The position numbers were made by a program, and so were the translations under genes. A DNA stretch of 42,355 nt from Bacteroidota bacterium (GTDB lineage: Bacteria > Bacteroidota > Bacteroidia > Cytophagales > Cyclobacteriaceae). The first letter of the stretch is position 1, and each line of letters starts with the position of its first letter. The DNA lies in the NCBI GenBank assembly GCA_023417785.1, contig JAEZEH010000152.1, positions 1 through 42,355 of the forward strand, written 5' to 3'. Under the pieces are notes generated by a model that had not been told where the DNA came from, did no database searches, and worked only from the letters and a program-made list of their open reading frames with translations. This document shows, in pieces, positions 23,648-32,259 of the stretch.

Positions 23648-23743
23648 AGTTGTTGTAATAGAAGCGGAAACAACGGTATAAGCAACAACACTCTTCAGGA
23701 CGAAGAGAGACTTTGAAAGATGTATGAAGTTACCTGCCTGCAT
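23639..23743 (-). CDS. thrL: thr operon leader peptide
   Basis: A 34-codon frame from the ATG at 23743 ends ...SASITTTTG-stop. Four consecutive Thr codons (ACA ACA ACT ACG, 23656-23645) follow an Ile codon, with another Thr and several Val codons just before (SVVAYTVV). The E. coli thr leader likewise mixes Thr and Ile codons and ends near TTG. It lies directly upstream of thrA on the same strand with no gene between. The start codon is uncertain because no clear ribosome site is seen. The loose TACTTTG (23788-23782) about 40 bases upstream could be the -7 box. Confidence 0.85.
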   Translation of the reverse strand: MQAGNFIHLSKSLFVLKSVVAYTVVSASITTTTG

Positions 23744-23928
23744 AATACCGGCCCGAAATAATGAAATGATCTAGTTGATTGCAAAGTATTTTTTAACATT
23801 TTTGCACGAACTAACGGTTATTAGCGCTATTTGTCTCAGAACCGCAGTCGCGTCAGGAAGCTTTCCTGTCCAGGCCGGAGCAGCGCAAAATGTTTATAAC
23901 TTTCACCGGAAGTTCATTATTTCAAAAG

Positions 23929-24453
23929 ATGGCTAAGAAGAAGAAGTATCCCCGTGAGTCATTCATCAGCATGACCGAGCTCGTACTGCCGAATGATACC
24001 AATACGCTGAACAACCTCATGGGTGGGCGCCTGATGCACTGGATGGATATCGTGTCTGCAATCGCCGCGCAAAAGCATTCGAACCGCATTGTTGTAACCG
24101 CATCGGTTGATAATATTTCCTTTAAACATCCCATAAGGCTGGGGAATGTGGTCACTTTGCGGGCGCGGGTTACCAGGGCGTTCAATTCGTCTATGGAAGT
24201 ACGGATCGACGTCGATGCCGAAGATATTCCCAGCAACAAAAAAATCGATAGCAACAGCGCCTACTTTACTTTTGTGGCAGTTGATCAAATGGGCAGACCC
24301 ATCGACGTGCCAGAAATTGAACCTGAGACCGACGAGGATAAGGAGTATTATGACGAAGCCTTGCGCCGCCGCCAACTTCGCCTCATCCTTGCAGGCCGCA
24401 TGCACCCAAAGGAGGCAACCGAGTTACGATCCTTATTTGATATCAAAGACTAA
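23929..24453 (+). CDS. acyl-CoA thioesterase, hotdog fold
   Basis: The 174-residue protein matches the YciA/BFIT-type single-hotdog thioesterases that hydrolyse acyl-CoA: SMTELVLPNDTNTLNNLMGGRLMHWMDIVSAIAAQKHS contains the catalytic Asn/Asp region and central helix, followed by VVTASVDNISFKHPIRLGNVVTLRARV and FTFVAVDQMGRP. A charged C-terminal extension of about 45 residues (ETDEDKEYYDEALRRRQLRL) is typical of the group. I start at the ATG at 23929 (MAKKKKYP). The ATG at 23890 would add 13 residues. The stop overlaps the next gene start (TAATG). Confidence 0.9.
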   Translation: MAKKKKYPRESFISMTELVLPNDTNTLNNLMGGRLMHWMDIVSAIAAQKHSNRIVVTASVDNISFKHPIRLGNVVTLRARVTRAFNSSMEVRIDVDAEDIPSNKKIDSNSAYFTFVAVDQMGRPIDVPEIEPETDEDKEYYDEALRRRQLRLILAGRMHPKEATELRSLFDIKD

Positions 24454-24836
24454 TGAGCACAAACGTCTTCGAAAGCCTCTATCAGGAGGAGCTATATCTT
24501 CTTCCTTCAGGAACACTGGTTCTGCTGGACCGCAAGTGGGACGATCTGCCCGACGAACAGAAAACATTGTTAACGCGGATACTCGGCTCGGTGAAGCTGA
24601 CTCTGGCTTCGGTTCAGCTGTTCACAACCGGGAATATTGACATTCAGGAACTTGCTGCCTTTAATCCGGCGCGCGTTATCTCCTTCGGCCCCGTAATAAC
24701 CAGCGTAAGCGGGCTATATCAATGCAGCGAAGTCGGAGGTGTAACCGTAATCTGCGCCGACAGTCTCGACCGGCTCGACGACCCGCGCAAGAAGAGTTTA
24801 TGGGTGGCGCTTCGACAAATGTTTGGCCTCAACTGA
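24453..24836 (+). CDS. small protein of unknown function coupled to the thioesterase gene
   Basis: The 127-residue soluble protein (MSTNVFESLYQEELYLLP...) is not assigned. It has a helix-rich centre (DEQKTLLTRILGSVKLTLASVQLF) followed by alternating strands and a hydrophobic VISFGPVITS segment. That order loosely recalls the DNA polymerase III psi subunit, which binds the clamp loader and is poorly conserved, but the similarity is too weak to call. Translation is coupled to the thioesterase by TAATG. Whether the functions are linked is unknown. Confidence 0.7.
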   Translation: MSTNVFESLYQEELYLLPSGTLVLLDRKWDDLPDEQKTLLTRILGSVKLTLASVQLFTTGNIDIQELAAFNPARVISFGPVITSVSGLYQCSEVGGVTVICADSLDRLDDPRKKSLWVALRQMFGLN

Positions 24837-24976
24837 AACACATTTCCGACATCCGTCATTATTGCTCCGGCAATGACGCGGGTTCTAATGAGATCTTAAT
24901 CTTTGATGTAAGCCTTCAAAAACGCAATTCTGGTGCCCGCTTTTTGCCCATCCGGAATGTACTATTTATCAATACT

Positions 24977-25007
24977 TTTGCTGGTTTTAAGACTTATCAT
25001 ATATTTG
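24977..25007 (+). promoter_or_regulatory. perfect Bacteroidota promoter of hppA
   Basis: TTTG (24977-24980), a 19-base spacer and TATATTTG (25000-25007) match the TTTG-N19-TAnnTTTG consensus exactly. Transcription should start near 25012-25015, giving a 5' leader of about 65 bases before the hppA ATG. It is the best promoter in the window. Confidence 0.85.
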
Positions 25008-25016
25008 CGACACTTT

Positions 25017-25047
25017 AAAAAAAGGCGTGTTTGCGCTCTTTTTTTTT
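25017..25047 (+). terminator. hairpin with U-run in the hppA 5' leader
   Basis: Directly after the predicted start, AAAAAAAG (25017-25024) can pair with CTTTTTTT (25038-25045) and GCG with CGC inside, leaving one bulged T and a six-base loop; the U-run runs to 25047. It may be an early attenuator of hppA, a stabilising 5' hairpin, or a terminator of transcription coming from the thioesterase genes. The stem is mostly A-U, so strength is moderate. Confidence 0.45.
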
Positions 25048-25078
25048 ATACGATATTAATCTGAAAACCTAAAATCAC

Positions 25079-27358
25079 ATGGAGAAAATTCTATATCTGT
25101 TGCCGGGGTTCGGCGTGCTTGGGCTTCTGTTCGTATTCTGGAAAAGTGCGTGGGTATCCAAGCAAGATGCAGGAACTGACAAAATGAAAAAGATTGCCGG
25201 CCACATTGCGGAAGGCGCGATGGCTTTCCTCAAGGCCGAATATAAGATCCTGGCAATTTTCGTGGCTTGCGTGGCCGTGCTTTTGGCGGTAACAGCAAAC
25301 AGCGAGACCTCCTCTCCTCTTGTCGGTGTCTCTTTTGTACTGGGTGCCTTCTGTTCGGCACTTGCCGGTTTTATCGGTATGCGCGTGGCAACTAAAGCCA
25401 ACGTACGCACAACTAACGCAGCGCGTACCAGCCTCGGAAAGGCCCTCGAAGTTGCTTTTGCCGGTGGTACCGTGATGGGAATGGGTGTTGTCGGCCTTGG
25501 CGTGCTTGGCCTCACTACCCTGCTGATCGTCTATCAGGGTATGTTCGATAGCATCAACCAGGTGCTTACAGTGGTTACCGGGTTTTCATTTGGTGCTTCC
25601 TCTATCGCATTGTTTGCGCGCGTGGGCGGCGGTATCTATACGAAAGCTGCCGATGTCGGTGCTGACCTTGTTGGAAAAGTTGAAGCTGGTATCCCTGAAG
25701 ATCACCCGCTGAACCCTGCCACTATCGCCGATAACGTCGGTGATAACGTAGGCGACGTCGCCGGTATGGGTGCGGACCTTTTCGAGTCTTATGTGGGTTC
25801 AATCGTCGGTACTATGGTTCTCGGTGCAGCTTTTATGGTGCCGGGATTCAGTGATAATTTTAATGGTCTTTCAGCGGTTCTCCTGCCCCTGGTGCTAGCC
25901 GGTGTGGGTATTGTTATGTCGTTTATCGGAACGTTTTTCGTCCGCGTCAAGGAAGGCGGCGACCCTCAGAAAGCTTTGAACGCCGGGGAATTTGTTTCTT
26001 CGGGAATCATGATCGTTGCATCTTATTTCATCATCACCTGGATGTTGCCGGCAAGCTGGGATTTTGCTGATCCCCTTTACCGCGATGCCAACGGTGAGCC
26101 TCTGGTTCGCCACATGACGGCCACGGGCGTTTTCTGGGCCACAGTTATTGGTCTTGTCGGCGGTTTGCTCGTAGGCCTTATTACTGAGTATTACACAGGA
26201 ATGGGTAAGAAGCCCGTTCTTTCTATAGTTCGTCAGTCGTCAACCGGTGCAGCTACGAACATTATCGCCGGATTGGGCGTGGGAATGATGTCAACGGCGC
26301 TTCCGATCATAATCATTGCCTTATCTATTATCGGCGCGTTTCATTTTGGCGGGCTTTACGGAATCGCTATCGCCGCGGTTGGAATGCTTTCAAATCTTGG
26401 AATCCAGCTTGCCGTCGATGCCTATGGTCCCATCTCAGACAACGCGGGTGGTATCGCTGAAATGTCCGAACTCCCTAAAGAGGTTCGTCAGCGTACCGAC
26501 AAACTTGACGCAGTGGGAAATACGACGGCAGCTATCGGTAAAGGATTCGCGATCGCCTCTGCAGCCCTTACTGCCCTGGCCCTCTTCGGAGCCTTCATGA
26601 CCACGGCGAAATTAAGTTCTATCGATGTTTCAAAAGCCAACGTTATGGCTGGTCTGTTTATTGGTGGCATGCTGCCATTTGTGTTCTCGGCCCTTGCTAT
26701 GGGTGCGGTGGGACGCGCAGCCATGGCGATGATTGAAGAAGTAAGACGCCAGTTTGCATCGATCCCTGCCCTCAAAGCTGCCCTCGATGCAATGCGCAGA
26801 AATGGCGAAACGGAAGTGAAAGACTGGTCAGCTGACGATCAGCGACTGTTCGCCGAAGCTGATGGAAAAGCGGAATATGGAAAGTGCGTTGAAATTTCAA
26901 CTAAAGCGGCTATCCGCGAGATGGTTGTACCTGGTTTGATGGCCGTTGTCGTGCCCGTCGTAATTGCTTTCCTTCCTGGTTTCGGTGTTGAAGCACTGGG
27001 TGGAATGCTTGCCGGAGTTACCGTTTGCGGCGTGCTGATGGCGATCTTCCAATCGAACGCCGGTGGTGCGTGGGACAACGCCAAGAAAAGCTTTGAGGAG
27101 GGTGTCGAAATCAATGGTCAGATGTATTACAAGAAGTCCGAGCCTCACAAAGCTGCCGTTGTTGGCGACACGGTGGGTGACCCGTTCAAAGATACTTCAG
27201 GACCTTCGCTCAACATTCTTCTTAAGTTGATGTCAGTAGTTGCCCTGGTCATCGCACCACTTCTGGTGGAAACCGAGACAGTTGATGAAAGGACCGGAAG
27301 CAATAAAGAAAAAACCGAGCAGGTCAGCGAGTTGAAAGACGACGCTGAAAAGAAATAA
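25079..27358 (+). CDS. hppA: membrane-bound ion-translocating pyrophosphatase
   Basis: The enzyme couples hydrolysis of pyrophosphate to pumping of H+ or Na+ across the inner membrane. The 759-residue protein is polytopic (about 16 helices) and full length. The substrate site is intact: DVGADLVGKVEAGIPEDHPLNPATIADNVGDNVGDVAGMGADLFES region, plus DNAGGIAEM and GDTVGDPFKDTSGPSLN. The GNTTAAIGKG segment has Ala where K+-independent enzymes have Lys, so I infer a K+-dependent type. Whether Na+ or H+ is pumped cannot be settled here. The tail is charged and acidic. It has its own strong promoter and terminator, so it is monocistronic. Confidence 0.97.
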   Translation: MEKILYLLPGFGVLGLLFVFWKSAWVSKQDAGTDKMKKIAGHIAEGAMAFLKAEYKILAIFVACVAVLLAVTANSETSSPLVGVSFVLGAFCSALAGFIGMRVATKANVRTTNAARTSLGKALEVAFAGGTVMGMGVVGLGVLGLTTLLIVYQGMFDSINQVLTVVTGFSFGASSIALFARVGGGIYTKAADVGADLVGKVEAGIPEDHPLNPATIADNVGDNVGDVAGMGADLFESYVGSIVGTMVLGAAFMVPGFSDNFNGLSAVLLPLVLAGVGIVMSFIGTFFVRVKEGGDPQKALNAGEFVSSGIMIVASYFIITWMLPASWDFADPLYRDANGEPLVRHMTATGVFWATVIGLVGGLLVGLITEYYTGMGKKPVLSIVRQSSTGAATNIIAGLGVGMMSTALPIIIIALSIIGAFHFGGLYGIAIAAVGMLSNLGIQLAVDAYGPISDNAGGIAEMSELPKEVRQRTDKLDAVGNTTAAIGKGFAIASAALTALALFGAFMTTAKLSSIDVSKANVMAGLFIGGMLPFVFSALAMGAVGRAAMAMIEEVRRQFASIPALKAALDAMRRNGETEVKDWSADDQRLFAEADGKAEYGKCVEISTKAAIREMVVPGLMAVVVPVVIAFLPGFGVEALGGMLAGVTVCGVLMAIFQSNAGGAWDNAKKSFEEGVEINGQMYYKKSEPHKAAVVGDTVGDPFKDTSGPSLNILLKLMSVVALVIAPLLVETETVDERTGSNKEKTEQVSELKDDAEKK

Positions 27359-27376
27359 ACTTTGATGTAATTCTCT

Positions 27377-27413
27377 AAAAAAAGGCCTTTATTACGAAGG
27401 CCTTTTTTGTTTT
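27377..27413 (+). terminator. intrinsic terminator of hppA
   Basis: AAAAAAGGCCTT pairs with AAGGCCTTTTTT around a seven-base loop (TATTACG), 19 bases after the hppA stop, with further T after it. The flanking A-run makes it potentially bidirectional. Confidence 0.93.
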
Positions 27414-27570
27414 CCATCGCACTCAATCCAACCTGTGTTTCTCAGTAACCCGAGGCACGCGGCAGAATAAAGACCGTGATGTCCGTTGAAAGGCATCTTG
27501 TAAGTATTGTCCCGGTTTTGTAAGAAAAATCGGTATGTCATTTTCTAACTTGGCCAAAAGCATTCTCCCT

Positions 27571-28011
27571 ATGCAAATGAAATGGTTCTCAGGATTATTG
27601 TTCCTGCTTTTGTCGTGTGTTCCCGCTGCGCTTTGGGGGCAATCCGTTACCGGGAAATGGAAAACCATCGACGATGAAACAGGTGAAGAGCGGTCAGTTA
27701 TTGAGCTTTACATGAAGGGAGATGCCCTATTTGGAAAAGTGCTACGCGTCTTTCCCCGTAAGGGCGGTGAACCGGATCCGTCCTGTGATGAATGTCCACC
27801 CGACGACCCTCGTCACAAAAAGAAAGTGATTGGTATGGATATCCTCAGGAACATGAAAAATCAGGGGGACTATTTTGGCGGCGGTGATATCCTCGATCCC
27901 AAGGTAGGTAAAGTGTACAAATGCCGGTTGTGGCTTGAGGGCGAAGACCTGAAAGTTCGTGGTTATTGGGGTCTGTTCTATCGCACTCAGACATGGAAAC
28001 GTGTCAAATAA
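27571..28011 (+). CDS. DUF2147 family secreted protein
   Basis: From the ATG at 27571 the protein has 146 residues: a signal peptide (MQMKWFSGLLFLLLSCVPAALWG), then VTGKWKTIDDETGEERSVIELYMKGDALFGKV, CDECPPDDPRHKKKVIGMDIL and GDILDPKVGKVYKCRLWLEGEDLKVRGYWG, the DUF2147 pattern of a small beta-sandwich. The two Cys in CDEC may form a disulphide in the periplasm. The family function is not known. It is a single gene between hppA and the sigma factor. Confidence 0.88.
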   Translation: MQMKWFSGLLFLLLSCVPAALWGQSVTGKWKTIDDETGEERSVIELYMKGDALFGKVLRVFPRKGGEPDPSCDECPPDDPRHKKKVIGMDILRNMKNQGDYFGGGDILDPKVGKVYKCRLWLEGEDLKVRGYWGLFYRTQTWKRVK

Positions 28012-28108
28012 AAGTCCGGTACGTCGTGTCGTCGGATAGATCCAAAAAAAATTCTGCAGGAAAAGGTTACAAAGTAATACAAACATGGTATACAGGTTGA
28101 GTTCAGGC

Positions 28109-28648
28109 ATGAGTGAAAAAGAGCTCTTTGAACACATTTGCAGGGGCGATGAAAAAGCTTTGGAGGTGATATACAAAAAATATTACCGAATGATGACCAA
28201 ACTGGTGATCACCAATAGCGGAACTGAAGAAGAAGCTCGCGATATTTATCAGGAAGCGCTAATTGTATTTTGGCAGAAAGCCACCTCCGGAAACCTGGTG
28301 CTGACTTCAAAGATCAGCACCTACATTTACAGCATTTGTCAGAATCTCTGGCGAAAGGAACTGGACCGGAAAAAGCGCCTCTCGAATGAGGAAAAAGATT
28401 CGGCGGTGATTGAAGATCTGGACGCACCCGAACGGGAAAGGATCATTCGTCAGTGTATCGAACAGTTAGGTGAGACGTGTAAGCAGGTCTTAATGTATTA
28501 TTACTTTGAAGAAATGTCGATGCAGGACATTGCCGAAAAACTCGGCTTTGCCAACACTGACACGGCGAAAACCAAGAAATACAAATGCAAGAAGAAGCTT
28601 GACGACCTGGTTAAAGCGCACTATTCTGAACAGGACTTTTTAGATTAA
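28109..28648 (+). CDS. ECF-type RNA polymerase sigma factor
   Basis: The 179-residue protein has sigma region 2 (ICRGDEKALEVIYKKYYRMM, ARDIYQEALIVFWQKA, ISTYIYSICQNLWRKELDRKK) and region 4 (QLGETCKQVLMYYYFEEMSMQDIAEKLGFANTDTAKTKKYKCKKKL), with no domain 1 or 3, so it belongs to the extracytoplasmic-function group. I start at MSEKELFEHI (28109). The ATG at 28085 would add eight residues. It is followed after 5 bases by a membrane protein that looks like its anti-sigma factor. Target genes are unknown; autoregulation is common in such pairs. Confidence 0.92.
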   Translation: MSEKELFEHICRGDEKALEVIYKKYYRMMTKLVITNSGTEEEARDIYQEALIVFWQKATSGNLVLTSKISTYIYSICQNLWRKELDRKKRLSNEEKDSAVIEDLDAPERERIIRQCIEQLGETCKQVLMYYYFEEMSMQDIAEKLGFANTDTAKTKKYKCKKKLDDLVKAHYSEQDFLD

Positions 28649-28653
28649 GGGAT

Positions 28654-29526
28654 ATGGCATCGGAAAGAGATCTTGAATTACTGGACGACTACATCGGCAA
28701 CCGCCTGACGGGTGCTGATAAGGAATACATTGAACGGAAACTCGAACAGGATCCTGATCTTCGTTCCGAATACGCTATTCAACAACAGATCGCGGCGGGC
28801 CTGCGGAAAGCACGGGCTGCCGAACTGAAGCAGATGCTCAACAACATTCCTGTGCCGCCGGCAAGTGGGCAGATCTCGGGATTGACTAAAATCGCCGGCG
28901 CTGTGGTTGTTGCCGTGGTATCATTGTCGATCGGATACTTCTTCTGGCAATCCGGCGTGCAGAGACCTACACCAGGTAGCCCGATAACAGAACAGACCGC
29001 AGAACATACCCCATCTGGGGAACCTGAACGTGCCCCGGAAGTCGTTTCAGACGACGCCGCGCCAATGTTAAAAGAACCGGAAAGAACTCCCGTACCGAGT
29101 TCTGCCAGAAAGAACGATGACGAACAGGTTTCGGCACAGAAAAACACATCTCGCATAAACGCTTTTGACCCCACGTCTGATGAGGAGTCGGCGACGGATC
29201 CGGTTATCCCGGAAGCCAACGTGAGCAACGGGCCTCAGGCCACCATGAAGGCATCGGAGATGGTGGTTGAAACCGACAATTCCAACAAAAAGTATTCATT
29301 CCACTATCAGGTGAGAGACGGAAAACTCATTTTATATGGCTCTTTCGAAAAGAACTTTTATGAGATTCTGGAATTTATCGCCAGTGAGAAGCGCACCGTG
29401 TTTCTATTCTATCGCGACACCTACTACCTGCTGAATACCAACGCAGAGAAAATCACGCCGCTGGTTCAGGTTAACGACCCGGAACTACTTTCCAAACTCA
29501 GGCAATACCGCGCCTCTGCACGATAA
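28654..29526 (+). CDS. putative membrane anti-sigma factor
   Basis: The 290-residue protein has a short helical cytoplasmic N-terminus (LLDDYIGNRLTGADKEYIERKLEQDPDL), one membrane helix (about 78-98), a long low-complexity linker rich in Pro, Glu, Thr and Ser (about 100-210) and a folded periplasmic end (SFHYQVRDGKLILYGSFEKNFYEILEF). This is the layout of Bacteroidota anti-sigma factors. The HxxxCxxC zinc motif of ZAS proteins is absent. Gene order (5 bases after the sigma gene) is the main support. The C-terminal part is likely the sensory domain; its signal is unknown. Confidence 0.8.
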   Translation: MASERDLELLDDYIGNRLTGADKEYIERKLEQDPDLRSEYAIQQQIAAGLRKARAAELKQMLNNIPVPPASGQISGLTKIAGAVVVAVVSLSIGYFFWQSGVQRPTPGSPITEQTAEHTPSGEPERAPEVVSDDAAPMLKEPERTPVPSSARKNDDEQVSAQKNTSRINAFDPTSDEESATDPVIPEANVSNGPQATMKASEMVVETDNSNKKYSFHYQVRDGKLILYGSFEKNFYEILEFIASEKRTVFLFYRDTYYLLNTNAEKITPLVQVNDPELLSKLRQYRASAR

Positions 29527-29584
29527 GCGCCTCGTTTTTTCCGCAACTAAACCGCCGGTTTTTAGAAAATCCGGCGGGTTTCCA

Positions 29585-29592
29585 TAACTTTG
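29585..29592 (+). promoter_or_regulatory. candidate -7 box (TAACTTTG) of ftsX
   Basis: TAACTTTG is an exact TAnnTTTG, 10 bases before the ftsX ATG at 29602, so the transcript would have almost no 5' leader. The upstream box is poor (TTTA, 20 bases away). A GC-rich palindrome (CCGCCGG / CCGGCGG) lies just upstream. Confidence 0.45.
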
Positions 29593-29601
29593 CGGATTAG
29601 C

Positions 29602-30480
29602 ATGGAACAACACACCCGGAAGAAGATATTGGGAGGCTACCCTGCCGTGGGCGTCGTGATTAGTACCACTCTGGCCCTGTTTGTTTTTGGCTTGTTTGGC
29701 AATCTGATGATCTATTCCAAACAATTCAGCGCTATCGTCCGTGACAACCTCAATGTGAAAGTCTACCTTAAGGGCAGCCTGACCGAAACGCAGAGGACTC
29801 AGCTCGAAAAGACCATCATCTCAAAGGACTTCGTCGCCGAATCAGAAAAACCCGTAACATTTGTCAGCCGGGACCAGGCCGAGAAAGATCTTGTTTCACA
29901 AATCGGTGACTATAAAGAGATCCTGGGCGAAAACCCTTTGAAAGATGCCTTTCTTATCAAAGTAAAACCCGAAAAACAGGATACTGCCAGTCTTAAGCTG
30001 ATCAAACAGGAACTGGAAGGGTTAACCGGTGTTCTTGAAGCAACTTATGAGAAGCACTTGTTTGATGCGGTGAATCAGAATATTAAAAATATTTCAATCT
30101 ACTTGCTGATCATTTCTGTGTTGCTGATTGCGACCACGTTTATTCTCGTCAACAACACCCTGAAACTCGCCTTGTTCTCGCAGCGATTTCTCATCCGAAG
30201 TATGCAGCTTGTCGGAGCAAAACAGTTTTTTATCCTCAATCCGTTTCTGCTTCGCGCCTTCGGGTATGGTTTGCTTTCGGCATGCCTGGCTGGACTTTTC
30301 ATCTGGAGCCTCTCAAACTATGCGCAAAACCGTATCCCTGAAATTGCCGTTCTCCATAATCCGAAAGACTTCCTGATCATGCTCGGAGTTCTCATCGGTG
30401 TAGGGATACTCGTTTCATGTGTGAGTACCTGGTTTGCCGTCAGAAAATATTTGAAAATGTCGCTGGACGACCTTTATTAA
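29602..30480 (+). CDS. ftsX: cell division protein FtsX
   Basis: FtsX is the membrane partner of the ATPase FtsE; the complex activates murein hydrolases at the septum. From MEQHTRKKIL (29602) the protein has 292 residues: one membrane helix (about 15-37), a periplasmic domain with KVYLKGSLTETQ and FVSRDQAEKDL, then three helices near the C-terminus (about 150-175, 205-230, 250-275), the FtsX topology. ftsE is not adjacent, which is common in this phylum. DUF3098, uppP, truB and ribF follow closely on the same strand. Confidence 0.93.
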   Translation: MEQHTRKKILGGYPAVGVVISTTLALFVFGLFGNLMIYSKQFSAIVRDNLNVKVYLKGSLTETQRTQLEKTIISKDFVAESEKPVTFVSRDQAEKDLVSQIGDYKEILGENPLKDAFLIKVKPEKQDTASLKLIKQELEGLTGVLEATYEKHLFDAVNQNIKNISIYLLIISVLLIATTFILVNNTLKLALFSQRFLIRSMQLVGAKQFFILNPFLLRAFGYGLLSACLAGLFIWSLSNYAQNRIPEIAVLHNPKDFLIMLGVLIGVGILVSCVSTWFAVRKYLKMSLDDLY

Positions 30481-30489
30481 ACTATAACA

Positions 30490-30702
30490 ATGGAAAATAA
30501 CCTTCCTTTTGGCCGTAAGAACTACCAGTGGATGATCATCGGCGTCGTTACCCTCGTTGTTGGTTTCATCCTGATGTCGCTGGATAATCAACAACACGGC
30601 TTCGGATTCCTGGGTCTGACTCTCGGCCCTATCGTGGTAATGGCTGGATTTATCATCGAGATCTACGCCATCCTTCAGAAACCTGACAATGGCCGGAATT
30701 AA
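30490..30702 (+). CDS. DUF3098 small membrane protein
   Basis: The 70-residue protein MENNLPFGRKNYQWMIIG... has two membrane helices (about 15-33 and 42-60) separated by a short loop with DNQQHGFGF, the DUF3098 pattern. The gene lies 9 bases after ftsX and 38 before uppP, an order seen in many Bacteroidota, so a link to envelope assembly is likely but unproven. Confidence 0.88.
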   Translation: MENNLPFGRKNYQWMIIGVVTLVVGFILMSLDNQQHGFGFLGLTLGPIVVMAGFIIEIYAILQKPDNGRN

Positions 30703-30740
30703 CAGTATCTCAACGTCTCTCATTTTACGTCGTCTCAAGC

Positions 30741-31559
30741 ATGTCGGTTCCTGAAGCTATTATTCTGGCTATCATCGAAGGCCTCACCGAGTTTCTACCC
30801 GTGTCATCTACCGGACACATGATCATCGGATCCTCCCTTATGGGCATTGCTGATGAGCCCTTTACCAAAATGTTTACGGTAGCCATTCAGTTAGGGGCCA
30901 TCCTGTCCGTGATTGTCCTGTATTGGAAAAGGTTCTTCCCTGAAGACCGGCCAATGTCGGAGGTATTGATCTTCTATCTAAAACTCATTGTAGCTTTCAT
31001 TCCGGCGGCCGCAGCCGGCTTCCTGCTTGGAGACGTTATCGACCGGTTGCTCGAAAGCATCCAGGTTGTGGCCTTTGCTCTCATAGCCGGCGGAATTGTG
31101 TTCCTTTTCCTCGATAAGTTCTTCAAACGCAACGAACACATCACCGACGACCAAATCGTTTCCTTTAAATCAGCATTCCGAATCGGGTTCTTTCAGATCC
31201 TGGCACTCGTTCCGGGCGTATCGCGTTCGGCAGCCACGATCATCGGTGGCGTCACTCAAGGCCTCACCAAACGCGCCGCAGCCGAGTTCTCTTTCTTCCT
31301 GGCTGTACCTACCATGTTTGCCGCCACCATCTATAAGATGTTCATGTTTTACAAAGACGGCGGGTCATTCGGATCGAATGAAATTACGCTGCTTATTGTG
31401 GGCAATGTCGTGGCGTTTATCGTTGCCATCATTGCGATCAAGTCGTTTATAACATTTCTTACCCGCCATGGATTCAAGTGGTTTGGCTATTACCGGATCG
31501 TTCTGGGAACCGTCATCCTGATCCTCTATTACCTTGGCGTTGAACTGGCCGTCGTATGA
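30741..31559 (+). CDS. uppP: undecaprenyl-diphosphatase
   Basis: UppP (BacA) removes phosphate from undecaprenyl pyrophosphate, recycling the lipid carrier for peptidoglycan and O-antigen and giving some bacitracin resistance. The 272-residue polytopic protein has both signatures: EGLTEFLPVSSTGHMII near the N-terminus (catalytic Glu region) and PGVSRSAATIIGG (about residues 160-172). Its stop overlaps the truB ATG (ATGA), so the two are coupled. Confidence 0.96.
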   Translation: MSVPEAIILAIIEGLTEFLPVSSTGHMIIGSSLMGIADEPFTKMFTVAIQLGAILSVIVLYWKRFFPEDRPMSEVLIFYLKLIVAFIPAAAAGFLLGDVIDRLLESIQVVAFALIAGGIVFLFLDKFFKRNEHITDDQIVSFKSAFRIGFFQILALVPGVSRSAATIIGGVTQGLTKRAAAEFSFFLAVPTMFAATIYKMFMFYKDGGSFGSNEITLLIVGNVVAFIVAIIAIKSFITFLTRHGFKWFGYYRIVLGTVILILYYLGVELAVV

Positions 31560-32221
31560 TGGAGGCAACACCCGTACCGGATGAAGGGCGTGTTCTGTTG
31601 ATTGACAAACCTTACCGCTGGACGTCGTTCGATGTGGTTAACAAACTGAGGTACGTGCTCAAAATAAAAAAGATCGGCCACGCCGGAACGCTGGATCCCC
31701 TTGCGACTGGCCTGCTAATCATCTGTGTAGGACGAATGACAAAACGCATTGAAGAGTACATGGGGCTGGAAAAAGAATACACTGGCACATTGGTAGTTGG
31801 TCAGACTACACCTTCACACGATCTGGAGACAGAAGTGTCCGCCGCTCAGGACATCAGTCTCATTACCCGCGAAATGATCGTCGAGGCTTCCCGGAATTTT
31901 CTTGGCGAAATCAGCCAGCTCCCCCCTATGCATTCCGCGATTCGCGTCGGTGGTAAACGCGCTTACTCCTTTGCGCGGAAAGGAAATGATGTGGAGCTCA
32001 AACCACGCACTGTGCATGTCCATGACTTTGAGATCACAGACGTACGACTTCCTGAAGTGGATTTCAGGATCGTCTGCTCAAAGGGAACTTATATCCGCAG
32101 CATTGTCCGCGACATGGGCACCACCCTCGGCGTAGGCGCATACCTTTCGGTGCTGCGACGAACGCGCATCGGATCGTTCTCCATCGACGACGCCGTTGCT
32201 GTAGAAAAAGTTGTCCCCTAG
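31556..32221 (+). CDS. truB: tRNA pseudouridine-55 synthase
   Basis: TruB makes pseudouridine 55 in the T arm of tRNAs. The 221-residue protein has the catalytic Asp in HAGTLDPLATGLL, the DKPYRWTSFDVVNKLR start, QLPPMHSAIRVGGKRAYSFARKG, and CSKGTYIRSIVRDMG. It is on the short side, lacking a PUA domain, like many Bacteroidota enzymes. It overlaps uppP by 4 bases and is followed 38 bases later by ribF, a common neighbourhood. Confidence 0.96.
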   Translation: MMEATPVPDEGRVLLIDKPYRWTSFDVVNKLRYVLKIKKIGHAGTLDPLATGLLIICVGRMTKRIEEYMGLEKEYTGTLVVGQTTPSHDLETEVSAAQDISLITREMIVEASRNFLGEISQLPPMHSAIRVGGKRAYSFARKGNDVELKPRTVHVHDFEITDVRLPEVDFRIVCSKGTYIRSIVRDMGTTLGVGAYLSVLRRTRIGSFSIDDAVAVEKVVP

Positions 32222-32259
32222 TCGTATCTTTCCGAAGCTGGATAACGAACCTGTATTGC

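Noticed and set aside
29551..29580. GC-rich palindrome CCGCCGG/CCGGCGG as terminator of the sigma/anti-sigma genes.
   Set aside because: The stem is only 7 bp with a 12-base loop and no real U-run, and it overlaps the ftsX promoter region.
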